Source of the DNA: Sorghum bicolor
Lineage: Eukaryota > Streptophyta > Magnoliopsida > Poales > Poaceae
Direction of reading: 5' to 3'
Assembly (NCBI RefSeq): GCF_000003195.3
Contig: NC_012878.2
Coordinates: 20,834,131 to 20,898,130 of the forward strand
DNA length: 64,000 nucleotides
The notes beneath the pieces are model-generated. The model ran no database searches. It saw only the letters and a list, made by a program, of their open reading frames with translations, and was not told the DNA's origin. Position numbers and translations under genes: made by a program. The first letter of the stretch is position 1. Every line of letters starts with the position of its first letter. Positions 21,165 to 31,270 of this stretch are shown piece by piece.

Positions 21165-24100
21165 TCAGATGTTCAGCAGCGCTTGGATTGCGGATATGGC
21201 GCGCAGCCGAATCTGGTTGGCTGTCTCTATCTCTTTGATATCGTCATCGGCAGAACCTTCAATCGGCTTCAGCTTCCTCTTCAGTTGCAGCGCTTTACGA
21301 CCATGGACGTTTCGTTCCTGTTCAAGATGCTTGATGGTCTCCGGCAGTTGACTATCTTCTTGCTGGGCTTGGGACAGGGCGTCTTCTACTTGCTTGAGTT
21401 CAGCCAGCAGAGCTTCTCTTTTTGCCGATAGATCAGACATTTTCTGCTTCAGTGCATCACCTGAGGACTTTAAGATGCCGATGTTCTTATGTTTCTCATC
21501 GGCTAAGAGTTTTTCTTTCATCATCTCCTCAGAGAGCTGGATTTGAGCAGCTCTGTCGGCAAGGCGTCGAGTAGCTCTCTGGTACTGTAGCTGGCGGCTT
21601 TCTAGATGTGCAGCGTGGAAGAGTGCTTCTTCGGCATCGGCAGGAATTTGGCCTCTAAGAGTCTTGAACAGGGCCTTGGCTGGGTCAGAATCGTCGACCA
21701 GTTGGGTTGTGTCTTGATGAAGTATGGCCGATAGCTCCTCCAGCCTAGCTCTGGTTTCTGCCGATACAATTCCAACTGCCCGAGAGGAGCTTACTTCCTC
21801 GCCTTCTTCTTCGAAGATATCAATAGCGAAGGAGAACAAGCTGTCGGGAGAATCTTGTTCCTGAAAATGAAAATGAAATAGGTCAATTTTATGGTCAAAA
21901 CTTCGGCAGATGATACCGATGGAAAAGTGGATGACTTACTTGCTTCAAGGCGATTTCCTGCCTTTGACTCAGAAAGGCCGATGGAGCTGCAGGTTGATCG
22001 GCAAATGTTGCCGATAGAACAATATCGCCTGAAAGAAGACAGGAAGGATTATAAGAATAAATGAAAATAAGTTTATCGGTAGGAGTATTGTTGGGATATG
22101 TTACCCGGAAGAGGAACAACAGTTGTTTGAATTGAGGAAACCGCCGATGATATAACTGGACCTGCCGGGCCAGTTGTTTGTTCACCTACGTCAGCTGACG
22201 TACCTGCCGTTTGAGGTTCTTCTTGCTGAGGTTCTTCCATCTGTGGTGCTTCCTGTATTGATTGAGGAGATGGTGCTTGCTGTGCCTGGACTTCTCGAGG
22301 AGAGGGGGAAGATTCCACCGGGATTGGAGACACCGGAGGAGGAGGAGGAGTTGCCACTTTCTGACGCTTTGTTCCAGTCTTAGCACCTTGGACGCCTTTC
22401 CTCTTTGGCTGGCTAGACTGGGGGGGATCGGCACCTTGGCGTTTGGCTTTTGCCGATGCACCAGTTTGCTGCAACAACGATAAAGAGTTTATGAGCACAG
22501 ATAACCGATATAAAGATAGTCAGCATAAATAAAAAAGGGTTTTAACAGATTGCCTTGAAAGCTTGCGCCAGAGTGGAAGCAGTTACCGTTGGTGATGTCT
22601 GAGTTTTCCTGGTAGTAACTTTCTTGAGACGCGCACCCCGGTGCACGATGGAAGCCAGAGTGGGAGCATTGTGGCCGATTGAGGAGATCGGGCCTGATGG
22701 GAATAAGTCGATCGGCTTGCCACTCCTGCTAACCGATGGGGGGGTGTTGTCAATCTGCAAAAAGAATACAGGGGTAAGTTACCGATGGGAATAGTATTGG
22801 AAAATGAGACATCGGTTTAAAATACTTACAGTGTCGTCAGGGACTTCGTATTCGGGGTCGATCATGCCGCGGTATGAGAGGGCCGATCTGCAGAATAGAT
22901 TCTCCTTCCATTCTGCCCACCATAGCTTGTATGCTTGAGTGATAAAGGCAGCTGGAACCCATTCTGACAGATCTACATCTGTATCGGCATTTGGTGGTAG
23001 CTGGGCTACTCGAGTCCACTCGAGGAAGTTAGCGATGGGTTCTCTGGGCTTTATTACATCGGCATAAGGAAGTGCGATCGGCAATTGGCCGAAAGCTAGC
23101 TGGCGAGCTAATGCCGATGGATTATAAAATTCATAGGTTTGGGGAGAGGTTTTCGTGCTGCCGAAGAAGTTCACTGGTATGGCTCTGGGAGTCACGATTG
23201 CCATCATCACCTCATTGTCCCTATCAAGAGCTTCGTCGAACGGATTGAAGGTCAGAGGGAGCATGCTATCTGGGTCGTCATAAGCCAGCCATGGTCGTTC
23301 ATCTCTGGCCAAACCCTCATACAGCGTTTCGAAGAATCGGCCGATCTGATCCGGAGTGTTCCCTGAACCGGGTAAAACTATAACAGCTTCGCCAAAGTTC
23401 AGGGGGGCACGTGTTGCCGATTCCTCTTCACCCAACACATGGTTCTCGGCTATATCTCTTGGGAAGTGCTGAGAGAACAAGTTGAGATCGAGGCGCTTGT
23501 GCAGGTGCAGATTGAGCCACATATTAATAAACCACCAAGGACCTCCCAAGTTGCCGATAGGTTGGCCGAGAAGGAGTTTCTGGACTACTTGATGAAGAAG
23601 GTGATAAACAGCGCCGAGCAAATAACGGCCGAGAGGAAATTGACCACCGCTAGCCAGTCTTTCTGCTGCCGATAGATAGACAGAAGTCGGTCCTGCCGAT
23701 CGACCACAGAATACAAACTTGTCTAGCCACATGTTCAGAAAAGTGGTTTGTTCCTTTATGGTGACAGGCCCTCTCCCGCGGTACTTCTGGATGTACCCTG
23801 ACCAGCCGCCGATAGCGCGAGTCTCCACTTTGGCACTGGGGGCGGTATCAAAAAAGTGGGTGCTATCGGCAGAAGATATGTCTAACCCAGTAAGCATGGC
23901 TACATCGGCAAGGGTAGGAGAAGCAGGGCCGTGGCCAAAAACAAAAGCGTTGAGAGTGTCTGACCAAAAGTAAGATGCGGCTATCAGCAATGACTCGTTC
24001 CTGTGCATATCGGCAATGGACAGCCTAATGCATTGAGCTAATTTCCTCTCACCCCATTGAACTTCATAAGAGTTGCTGACCCTCAAGAACCAGTCTTTCC

Positions 24101-24432
24101 ACCCTACAGTAGGGCTAGGCCAAGAGCGAAAGGTGTCCTTCCATAGATCTAGAGCAAAGTTTTCAGCTCTAAAGGGAATCCTGTTGGTTTCTGCGTTGAT
24201 AAGGTCGGTTGGATCTGGATCCCCTAGAGGGCCGAGGCATTGAAGATGTGGTTGATCGGTAGGAATGACAATTTTATTGGATAACTCCTGGTGTTTTGGG
24301 GAATAAAGATACAAAGAAAAAGGAGAAGGAAAATATTCGGTAAGGTAAATCGCAGATGAACAGGAATGCAGGAAAAAGGTACAGCAGATGAGATGGAAGT
24401 CTGACCTCAGGGACGACGAAGCCAACGGCCAT
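21165..24432 (-). CDS. Antisense six-exon gene of element III: plant-mobile-domain-like protein (944 aa)
   Basis: Minus-strand exons are 24432-24406, 24287-22830, 22754-22554, 22468-22105, 22028-21940 and 21860-21165. All phases agree and there is no internal stop. Donors are GT except intron 3, which fits a GC-AG intron; a nearby GT there would break the frame. ATG 24432 is the first ATG after the TATA box. Exon 2 (residues 10-495) resembles the 'aminotransferase-like, plant mobile domain' family: WPSPTVGWKDWFLRV, AFVFGHGPASPTLADVAML, FLNMWLDKFVF. Exons 3-5 are P/Q/S-rich with basic patches (PKRKG, KRQK) that could be nuclear signals. Exon 6 is a long E/Q/K/L-rich predicted coiled coil. Mobile-domain proteins such as Arabidopsis MAIN act in gene silencing; that this one has a chromatin role is inference. 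Confidence 0.85.
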
Positions 24433-24581
24433 CTTGTCGTGAAGGGGACGCTGGAAGACGCCGGAGTTGATGAAGAAGAATGCTTGTCGGAGATCTTGAG
24501 GATTGAGAATGGCGCCGCCGCTGGAAAAGTGAAGTTGGATGGCAGAATGATGTAATGGGGGAGGAGTACCCAAGAAGGAAC

Positions 24582-24589
24582 TATTTATA
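24582..24589 (-). promoter_or_regulatory. TATA box of the element III antisense gene
   Basis: The minus strand reads TATAAATA, 150 bp before the ATG at 24432, with no ATG between. It lies about 480 bp inside the 3' LTR, so the gene has an internal promoter separate from the LTR and reads back toward pol. Confidence 0.65.
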
Positions 24590-25059
24590 GGGCAAGATGG
24601 ACAAGGGCAAATCTGACTTATTTCTTTGCCGCATCCGAGAAACCCGAGGGTACTCAAGTGGATATGGTAACTGTTCGCACGATAATCCAGGGATTGTGCA
24701 GGTGATTTGACAGGAAGCGGTCATTATCTAAAGATATTTTACTGTGCGCGATCTCCTGGTCGGTCCATCGGTGATATTCTATAACGGTCGTCCTGCCGAT
24801 GGGCGGATAGAGGGGAAGTAACCGTTTTTGCGAATATCCTGGGCAGAGCATCGGCAGATCTTTGTAACGGTATTGTTGCCGATGTACGACTAAGAGAGAT
24901 GCCCGTTTGGGAAGTTGTGGATTTCGAGGGATCTGCGGAGGATTAGGATCAGAGTTGCCCAGATTGAGGTTGTCGGTTACCAGATTAGGAGCATTAATTG
25001 CGGAGAAGACATCATTACTGCAGAGAATTTCGGAGCATTAATAGTTTTATACTCCGAAA
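24590..25059. other. Putative upstream regulatory region of the antisense gene (element III)
   Basis: I see no protein. The stretch separates the antisense TATA box from the polypurine tract and contains several GCCGAT/ATCGGC hexamers (for example near 24797, 24850 and 24879). Confidence 0.4.
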
Positions 25060-25071
25060 CTGGGGGGCATG
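25060..25071 (+). other. Polypurine tract of element III
   Basis: CTGGGGGGCATG lies immediately before the LTR start TGTTGACACC. It confirms plus-strand orientation. Confidence 0.75.
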
Positions 25072-25764
25072 TGTTGACACCATTTTTGGGCACGTGTCCA
25101 GGATGGCAGGACAGGGTGGCAGTACGATGCGGGTTGCTGGTAAGGATGGTTGCCGATGAGGGAAAGGTTGAATGTGACTAAGTCCTCAGACAGTAATATG
25201 GTGCCGATGACCAAGTAAAAGGGTCTGCCGATGACTATGGCAAGGGGATTGCCGATGACGCGAAGGAGGAGTCCGGAAGCTGCCAGTTGTCATGTGGAGG
25301 AATTTCGGTTTGTCACGATGGATGGTTTTATTATTTCCTTATGTTATTCGTATCGTTTTGTATACGGGTTCCGTGTAATTTGGAATTCGAATTCTAATCG
25401 TGTCTGGTCGTAGCTCTTTGAACAGGGTATAAATATAAGCCCTAAGACCTTGTAATCAGGATATCTATCAATCAATCAAACACACATTTTTTTTACTCAT
25501 ATTCCAGCATCTACTTTTCGACGACTTCGTCATACGTTTTCTTTTTGTTACGAGTTCTTAGGAATTCGTCGACTCAAGCTCGGCGTATCCTCAAGTTCCG
25601 CGTGAGTACCTCTTAGCCGTGACATCCGGGCGTATCGCTGTTGTCAGGACTAAAGTATTCGAGTTATCACCTTTGCCGATAGTAAGGTCAAATCGGCTGG
25701 CACGCCTTAACGTTTGGATCGGGTATTAGCCCTTTGTGTTTGCAGACTAGTTTTTGCATCAACA
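25072..25764 (+). repeat. Element III 3' LTR
   Basis: This is the partner of 13398-14091. Differences I see are T/C near the start, A/T and G/A further in, G/A before the T run, and one fewer T in that run. It is followed by the duplicated target CGGCG, then element II gag resumes. Confidence 0.95.
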
Positions 25765-25769
25765 CGGCG

Positions 25770-27918
25770 ACAAGGTTGTCGTCGGAATCCTCCCGCTGGA
25801 ACTGCCGTGCTTTCTGCTTCTTTTTATTCTTCTTGAGGCCTCGACTGGGGGTTCCATCTTCATCGGCAGGTCGCTTGCCTTTCCCCCCTTCACAGCTGAA
25901 GAAGGCGCCGACTGCCTCCTCCCCTGCCGCGTAGTTTGCCACTACGTCCATCAATTCATCGATGGTCTGAGGGCGATTTCGGCCCAGTTCCCGCACTAAG
26001 TCTCGACTGGTGGTACCAGAGACGAAAGCCAGGATGACGTCATGGTCGGGGATGTGCGGCAGCTCAGTGCGCTGCTTCAAGAAGCGTCGAGCGTACTCTC
26101 GAAGAGTTTCTCCTCACTTCTGTTTGCACTTGCTGAGGTCCCATGAATTCCCGGGCCGTATGTAGGTCCCTTTGAAGTTACCCTCGAAAACCCTGACCAG
26201 ATCAACCGAGTTGTGGATCTGCCCAGCGGGAAGTTCCTCGAGCCATCGACGGGCGGTGTCGGAGAGGAAGAGCGGTAGCTGCCTGATGATGGCTCGATCG
26301 TCCCCTCGAGCTCCCCCCAACTGACAGGCCAACCTAAAATCAGCTAACCACAATTCTGGTTTGGTTTTGCCGTTGTATTTCGCGATGCTGGTCGGGGGTC
26401 GGAACGGACTGGGTAGGGGCATGCTGCAGATCGCCCTACTGAATACTCGTGGGCCCGGTGGCTCGGGGGCCACCCGATCTTCGTCGCTGTCGTACCTCCC
26501 ACCGCGATGTGCGCTGTAACTGCGTTCTTCCGCGTCTCCGTGCCGGCGGCGTCGATTCTCTTCGATGTCATGCCGTGCATCGTGTCGACGTTGATTGTCG
26601 ACGGGGAGAACGAGAGTGGTCTTTCTACCTCAAGGTGGTGGTTGTTGATGGACTGACACCTCCTTTTCATTTTGAGGCTGCTCGTCGCGCTTTTCAGTGG
26701 CAGCTCCTCGACGTCGAGAAGCTGAGCTTTCGGCTTGTTGAACTGCCGCCACCTGGAGTAGGGTCTGTACTTCGTCTCGAATGCGTCGAGCCTGGGAGTT
26801 CGACGGCTCTGGCATGTTGCGTAGCAGCATCGTTGCCGCCACTACGTTTTGGCCCGCTCGAGGAAAGCGGCTGACGGGCTGCTCTGGCTCTGCGTCTCCG
26901 ACGATTTGTCGATGTACCTCTCGAGCACGCCTGCGTACACTTCCGCCCGGCGGATATGACAAATCTTGCTCAAGGATTTGCTCAAGCAGGACGAGGCGCT
27001 CTCGGTCTTCGTCAAGCTTCATCTTGAGCTCTCGCAGCTGCGCTAGCTGTGCAGCCTTGTCTTCTTGTGGAGGGGGGTCGACCTGCCCGTCGTTCCCAGG
27101 CGTCCTGGGGTCTTCTCGTGCCGCGGGAGCCCGACCACCTGCAGCATCATCTCGCGTCTCGTCGGTAGTTTCTACCGCCCCGTCGATGTGATAGCATTCC
27201 CTTGTAGGGTCGTAGCTATCGGTTTCGGAGTCGGAGTCTGGTTCGGCGGCGTAGAAACATCCATGTCCCTCCTCTAGCAGTCGCTGCCTGAGTGAGGTGA
27301 TCGTGTATCGTCCGGGGCCTAGACGATGGAGCCTCGTACCCAGGAAAGATCCGGCAGCTCGGACGCCGGTCGCTGCGCTTCAGTGTCATGTGGGAGGACC
27401 ATTGGTCTTTCCACGTACGTCTGGGCGTTTGGGCATATCCCCCTGGCGAGCGACGCCGCGGCGTTGTCCAATCCGAATGGCAGCGCCCTTCTTGTAGTGA
27501 ACAACCCGTGTGGAAGCAGCCTAGTAGCGGTGGGGGAGAGTCCGTGGGATGCGTCCCCTCTCGTTATCACGCGGTACTGAGCCGTCGCGCTCGTTGCTTC
27601 GACACATGGTGCTACCGACTTGTGGCCCGCTTCCTGCTTCACACGAGTTGTTGGTCGTGATGAAGCAGAGGGGCCGCGGTGGTGCTGTCCGCGCCTCTTC
27701 TTAGGCGGGGAGGCGTGGTGGTGAGGGCGTCTCGGGGCCCTCAACCGTGCTGGCGCAATGCGGGCTCCTCCTGGTCCTCTGACTGAGAGCAAGATCATGT
27801 CGTAGCCGGAGCCCGTAGACATGAACTCGAGACTCCCAAACCAAATCACCGTGGAGCGCGGAATCGGCGAGGCGAGTGTAGCCATCTGGAAAGGAGTGGG
27901 AAATCGATGAAAAAACAC
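25770..27918 (-). pseudogene. Element II gag, N-terminal and central parts
   Basis: The minus-strand reading starts near 27918, just after the primer site. A low-complexity R/P/H-rich start (27918-27319) is followed after a frameshift by a helical E/R/Q-rich segment (27022-26630). The Gag domain comes next, with IAKYNGKTKPELWLADF, DTARRWLEELPAGQ and NFKGTYIRPGNSWDLSKC, then REYARRF-type and GKRPADEDGT...KKNKKKQKAR parts. TAA/TGA-type breaks occur at about 26630 and 26114 within one frame. Gag continues across element III at 13397. The product would form the particle core. Confidence 0.82.
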
Positions 27919-27924
27919 GCAGGA

Positions 27925-27942
27925 CCCCTACCTGGCGCGCCA
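27925..27942 (-). other. Primer binding site candidate (element II)
   Basis: The minus strand reads TGGCGCGCCAGGTAGGGG, 2 bp inside the 5' LTR. Like that of element III it starts TGGC and is not the initiator-Met type; the exact tRNA is undetermined. Confidence 0.55.
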
Positions 27943-27944
27943 AC

Positions 27945-28976
27945 TGTCGGTGTTTTCCCCCGGGGGGTCACACCAACAAGTAAATTTGTATGCGTAGTCC
28001 CTTTCCCAGATGGTGATGCAAGAAGACACAGAGATTTATCCTGGTTCAGGCAAGAGAAGGCCTTACGTCCAGCGGGGGGAGAAGTTTGTATTATCTTGCA
28101 CCTAAGTGCTTGTACAGGGGCGAATCCAAGCGTTGTATGGAGTGTATGTGTGCTACTGCGTATGGGTGTAGTGTCTCTCGTGTTCTATTCCTGAGTCCCT
28201 CCTTTTATAGTTCCAAGGAGAGACCCAGGGTACATGTATAGGTGTCAGAATAGGAGTTGATAGCAGTATGGAGCGCTGACCTACTCGAGGCTCCTGTACC
28301 GGCATGGCCTCGAGCTATCCCGTCTTACTAGCTTGGTGATGATTACGCGTGCCCCTGCATTCGGCTCTGCGCGCCGTCTTGTACTGGTTCAGCGGTCGCA
28401 CGCTCGTACGGTTCGGCGGCAAATCCGGCGGAGTGGTTGCGGTGTGGCTAGTCGACGTCTGTCCCGTCCTCAGGAAGGAACCATGTTTAGTCGAGGGTCA
28501 GACGTCGTACGACGTCCTGATGTCGGAGCGCTGACCCTGGATACCTCGAGGGGGCCTTGATTAGACGTGCCATCTTTGTTTCCCACGTCCTGACACGCCC
28601 TGGGCCGTTCGGTGGGGAAGGCTGCAAAAAGATCGATGGGACGGATGCCTGTTCCCTATCACGCCTCCCGTGACCCGTGTGTTAGGTGGGGAAGCATCAG
28701 GCGCATTTAATGCCCCGGCTCGCGTGCGCGCGTCAGGCGGCGGGCGGCGTCCTTGCGCTCGACGCCTCCCGGTTCGCGTGAGCCTGTTTCGTATTCGACG
28801 GTAACCAGAGCTCGACGCCTGATTGATTCGCTCAACGCTGCTTCCGTCTTCGAGGCCGTGGCCGTCGATGGCTGCGCATACGTACGGATGGAGCGTCGAA
28901 TCGAGGGCCTCCCCTTACGTACGGATAACCTTGTTATATGCCTTGGTGAGGGTACCCCTTGTTGATACCCTCAACA
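27945..28976 (-). repeat. Element II 5' LTR
   Basis: This is the minus-strand 5' LTR, partner of 2336-3369, flanked outside by AGAGA (28977-28981). It ends CCTCAACA where the other copy has CCTCGACA. Most differences between the two are C/T or G/A transitions, as expected from cytosine methylation and deamination. Confidence 0.93.
28202..28209 (-). promoter_or_regulatory. LTR promoter TATA box (element II)
   Basis: The minus strand reads TATAAAAG in the last quarter of the 5' LTR, a plausible promoter for the genomic RNA. The same sequence occurs in the 3' LTR near 2594 and in the solo LTR near 53477. Confidence 0.5.
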
Positions 28977-29992
28977 AGAGAGGATAACTATGGTTTCTCT
29001 ACTTCAAAGGGGTATGTCTATGTCTGGGACAAACCACGTGATAAGAATACACCACAAAGGATGCTTATCCATAGGCCGATAAACCCTACCCATCCTGCTA
29101 ACAAGAGGTGGACTACAGGGGACCAACGTAACTGTCACCTACGCGGCCTACCACATGATCCAGCTAGACAGGGGATATCCACAAGTAATCTAGGTCTAAG
29201 CACCACGCTTACACCTATACTACAACTCTCACCTATAGCGTCCTATAGATTAAAGTACTCAAAAGAGTTGTGAACCAGAACATACATGATTAGTAATTGC
29301 ATAGTGAATTAGAAGTAGATTGCCAGAGTCATCCCATGAGCAAGCTTGATTAGAGCATGATCATGACGAAGTACAACCGGAGGAAGAACTGAGAGGCCAG
29401 CCTCTCCTCCAATCCTCCCTCGCTCTCCATCTCGCTACTATCTAGATCTAGTCTAGTTTAGAGATGAGAGGAGAGCTCTCATCTCCAAACCCTAGCTTTT
29501 GCTCTGTCTATGAATAATGAATAGGGATCAAGGGATTACTCCTCTAGGGGCCAGGGGGTCTGCTTATATAGTCCCTTCAAGTGAATCTAGGTCGTCGGAT
29601 CAAACCGGCATTGATTGAACAGTTATCCTTGATTATTTAGGTCGGTGGAACATAATCCACGAGACAGGTCCTGTTTGGACTCTGTAGCTGGGCGGGTGCC
29701 CAAGGGGGGAGGGCAGGCACCCTGCCCACGAGCCCGCTCAGCTTCCCATTCGTTCCTGTGGCTTCTGAAGTCTTCTAGATGATAGAAAAATGCGCGGCAC
29801 GTTAATATCTCTATGTAAACCCGACGTGTCGGCCTTTCCTCCATATTTCCTGATAACCCCCTGCAGAAATAGACAAACACCAAAACTCGTGGAATTCTGT
29901 CATATAAAACCCTAAGTCTAGGTGTTGGTTGCATTTGGATCCCTTTCTTTATTTATTTGATGATTAAATTTGATACTTAAGGACCGTCAAGA

Positions 29993-30811
29993 GTGAGTAC
30001 CAATTTGCTCATGAAGACACTCCCAAAAACAGGCAGTGAACTGTGGTCCACGATCTGATATGATAGTCCGAGGCACACCATACTGACGGACAATGTGCTC
30101 GAAGTACAACTCTGCATACTAATGTGGACGATAATCAGTTCGAACTGGAATAAAACGAGCAACCTTGGTCAAACAATCTACAATCACCCAGATAGAGTCA
30201 TAACCCTTAACAGAAGTCGGGAGTCTAGAGATAAAATCCATACTAACTTCTTTCCATTTCCAACCAGGAATTGACAAGGGTTGAAGTAAGCCTGCTTTCA
30301 TGTGAACTGCCTTCACACGACAACAGTTATCACAACGAGCAACAAAAGCAGCAATCTCCTTTTTCATCTTTGTCCACCAAAACAGAGGTTTCAGATCCTG
30401 ATACATCTTGCTACTACCAGGATGGATAAACAACTTGGATGAATGAGCTTCAGATAGAATCTGGTTTCGTAGCTCACGGTCCTTTGGTACCACCAGCCGA
30501 TCTTTGAACCATAGAATTCCGTTCTCATCGACTCGGAAATGCTTGGTTTCTTCTTATTTTATTTTCCTCTTTATATGGTGGATGCCTACATCCGTTTGCT
30601 GCAATTCGATGACTCAATTGCGAAGAGAACTCTCCAGAGCAATCTGGTGGAGCACAAGCGGGTGCATAAGACGTGACAACGATGGATCTTCCATCTGAAC
30701 TGAATGACAGTGCGCTTTCCGACTCAAGGCATCCGCGACCAAGTTTGCCTTGCCAGGATCATAGTGCACTTGAAGATTATAATCTTTAATCAACTCAAGC
30801 CACCTTCGCTG
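29993..30811 (-). pseudogene. Element I integrase N-terminal half
   Basis: Reading down: HSSKLFIHPGSSKMYQDL and CDNCCRVKAVH (HHCC zinc site), then WKEVSMDFISRLP with the first catalytic Asp and IISDRGPQFTACFW with the second, ending EQIGTH at the insertion point. The third catalytic residue is 28 kb away at 1204-2006. TAA/TAG breaks occur near 30118 and in 30494-30811, which carries the RNase H to integrase linker. Confidence 0.85.
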
Positions 30812-31270
30812 TCACATGTTCAATTCAGGTTGGGTGAAGATGTACTTGAGACTCTTATGATCAGTGTAGATATTGCACAGATTACCCAGCAAATAGTGCC
30901 TCCAGATCTTTAAAGCATGAACAACTGCAGCCAATTCTAAGTCATGAGTAGGGTAATTGACCTCCTGCTTTCGAAGTTGGCACGAGGCATAAGCGATAAC
31001 ACGACCTTCTTGCATCAACACACAGCCCAGTCCGATACTAGACGCGTCACAAAAGACATCGAAAGGCTTCTCGATATCAGGTTGAGCTAGGACCGGAGCT
31101 GATGTCAACAATGTCCTCAACTTGTGGAATGCCTCTTCACACTCAGGCGTCCACACAAACTTCTCATATTTTTGAAGTAGGTGAGTCATAGGCTTGGATA
31201 TTTTTGAGAACTCCGGAATGAAACAACGGTAATACCCAGCCAGACCAAGAAAACTCCGAACCTTGTGCAC
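30812..31270 (-). pseudogene. Element I RNase H and RT thumb
   Basis: The product begins [20 protein letters not shown] (end of RT), then [18 protein letters not shown] with the first RNase H Asp, [18 protein letters not shown] with the Glu, and [12 protein letters not shown]. It is the usual Ty3 arrangement with one RNase H only, unlike elements II and III. Confidence 0.87.

Larger units (their letters stand above)
13398..25764 (+). mobile_element. Element III: young Ty3 Tat-like retrotransposon with intact antisense gene
   Basis: Its LTRs are 13398-14091 and 25072-25764 (694 and 693 bp), differing by 4 substitutions and one T in a homopolymer by my reading. The target duplication is CGGCG on both sides. 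Order on the plus strand: LTR, primer site, gag, protease, RT, RNase H, second RNase H, integrase, a minus-strand six-exon gene, polypurine tract, LTR; total 12,367 bp. At a commonly used grass LTR rate of 1.3e-8 per site per year this is about 0.2 million years (estimate). pol is fully open; gag-protease has two TAG codons. GCCGAT/ATCGGC is strikingly frequent throughout. Confidence 0.95.
2336..28976 (-). mobile_element. Element II: Ty3 Tat-like retrotransposon with antisense gene
   Basis: Its LTRs are 2336-3369 and 27945-28976 (1034 and 1032 bp), with perfect 5-bp duplications AGAGA at 2331-2335 and 28977-28981. It reads on the minus strand: primer site at 27925-27942, gag, protease, RT, RNase H, a second RNase H, integrase, then a plus-strand gene, then the polypurine tract. 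The second RNase H and the extra gene downstream of pol point to the Tat lineage. gag is split by element III between 13397 and 25765. Without III the element is about 14.3 kb. By-eye LTR comparison gives roughly 23-24 substitutions. All sense genes carry stops or frameshifts, so it now depends on other copies. Confidence 0.9.
2007..29992 (-). mobile_element. Solo LTR (about 1.34 kb), split by element II
   Basis: The LTR is made of 2007-2330 plus 28982-29992, with element II and its duplicated AGAGA between them. It is flanked by GTGAG at 2002-2006 and 29993-29997, a 5-bp target duplication inside element I integrase. On the minus strand the expected ends would be TGTTGACGG...GTCAACA; the actual first bases are TC instead of TG, best read as one mutation. 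It has no coding capacity. The right part contains a CT-rich leader and a TATATA-like run near 29573. The class is uncertain because no internal region survives; an unclassified non-autonomous element is the alternative. Confidence 0.65.

Noticed and set aside
23719..23973. Plus-strand open frames across 23139-23973
   Set aside because: Shadows of the large exon 2 of the minus-strand mobile-domain gene.
2001..29998. DNA transposon with a 7-bp target duplication (AGTGAGT)
   Set aside because: The inverted ends TGTTGAC/GTCAAGA and a 5-bp duplication fit a solo LTR with one mutated base better; no transposase or longer inverted repeat is seen.
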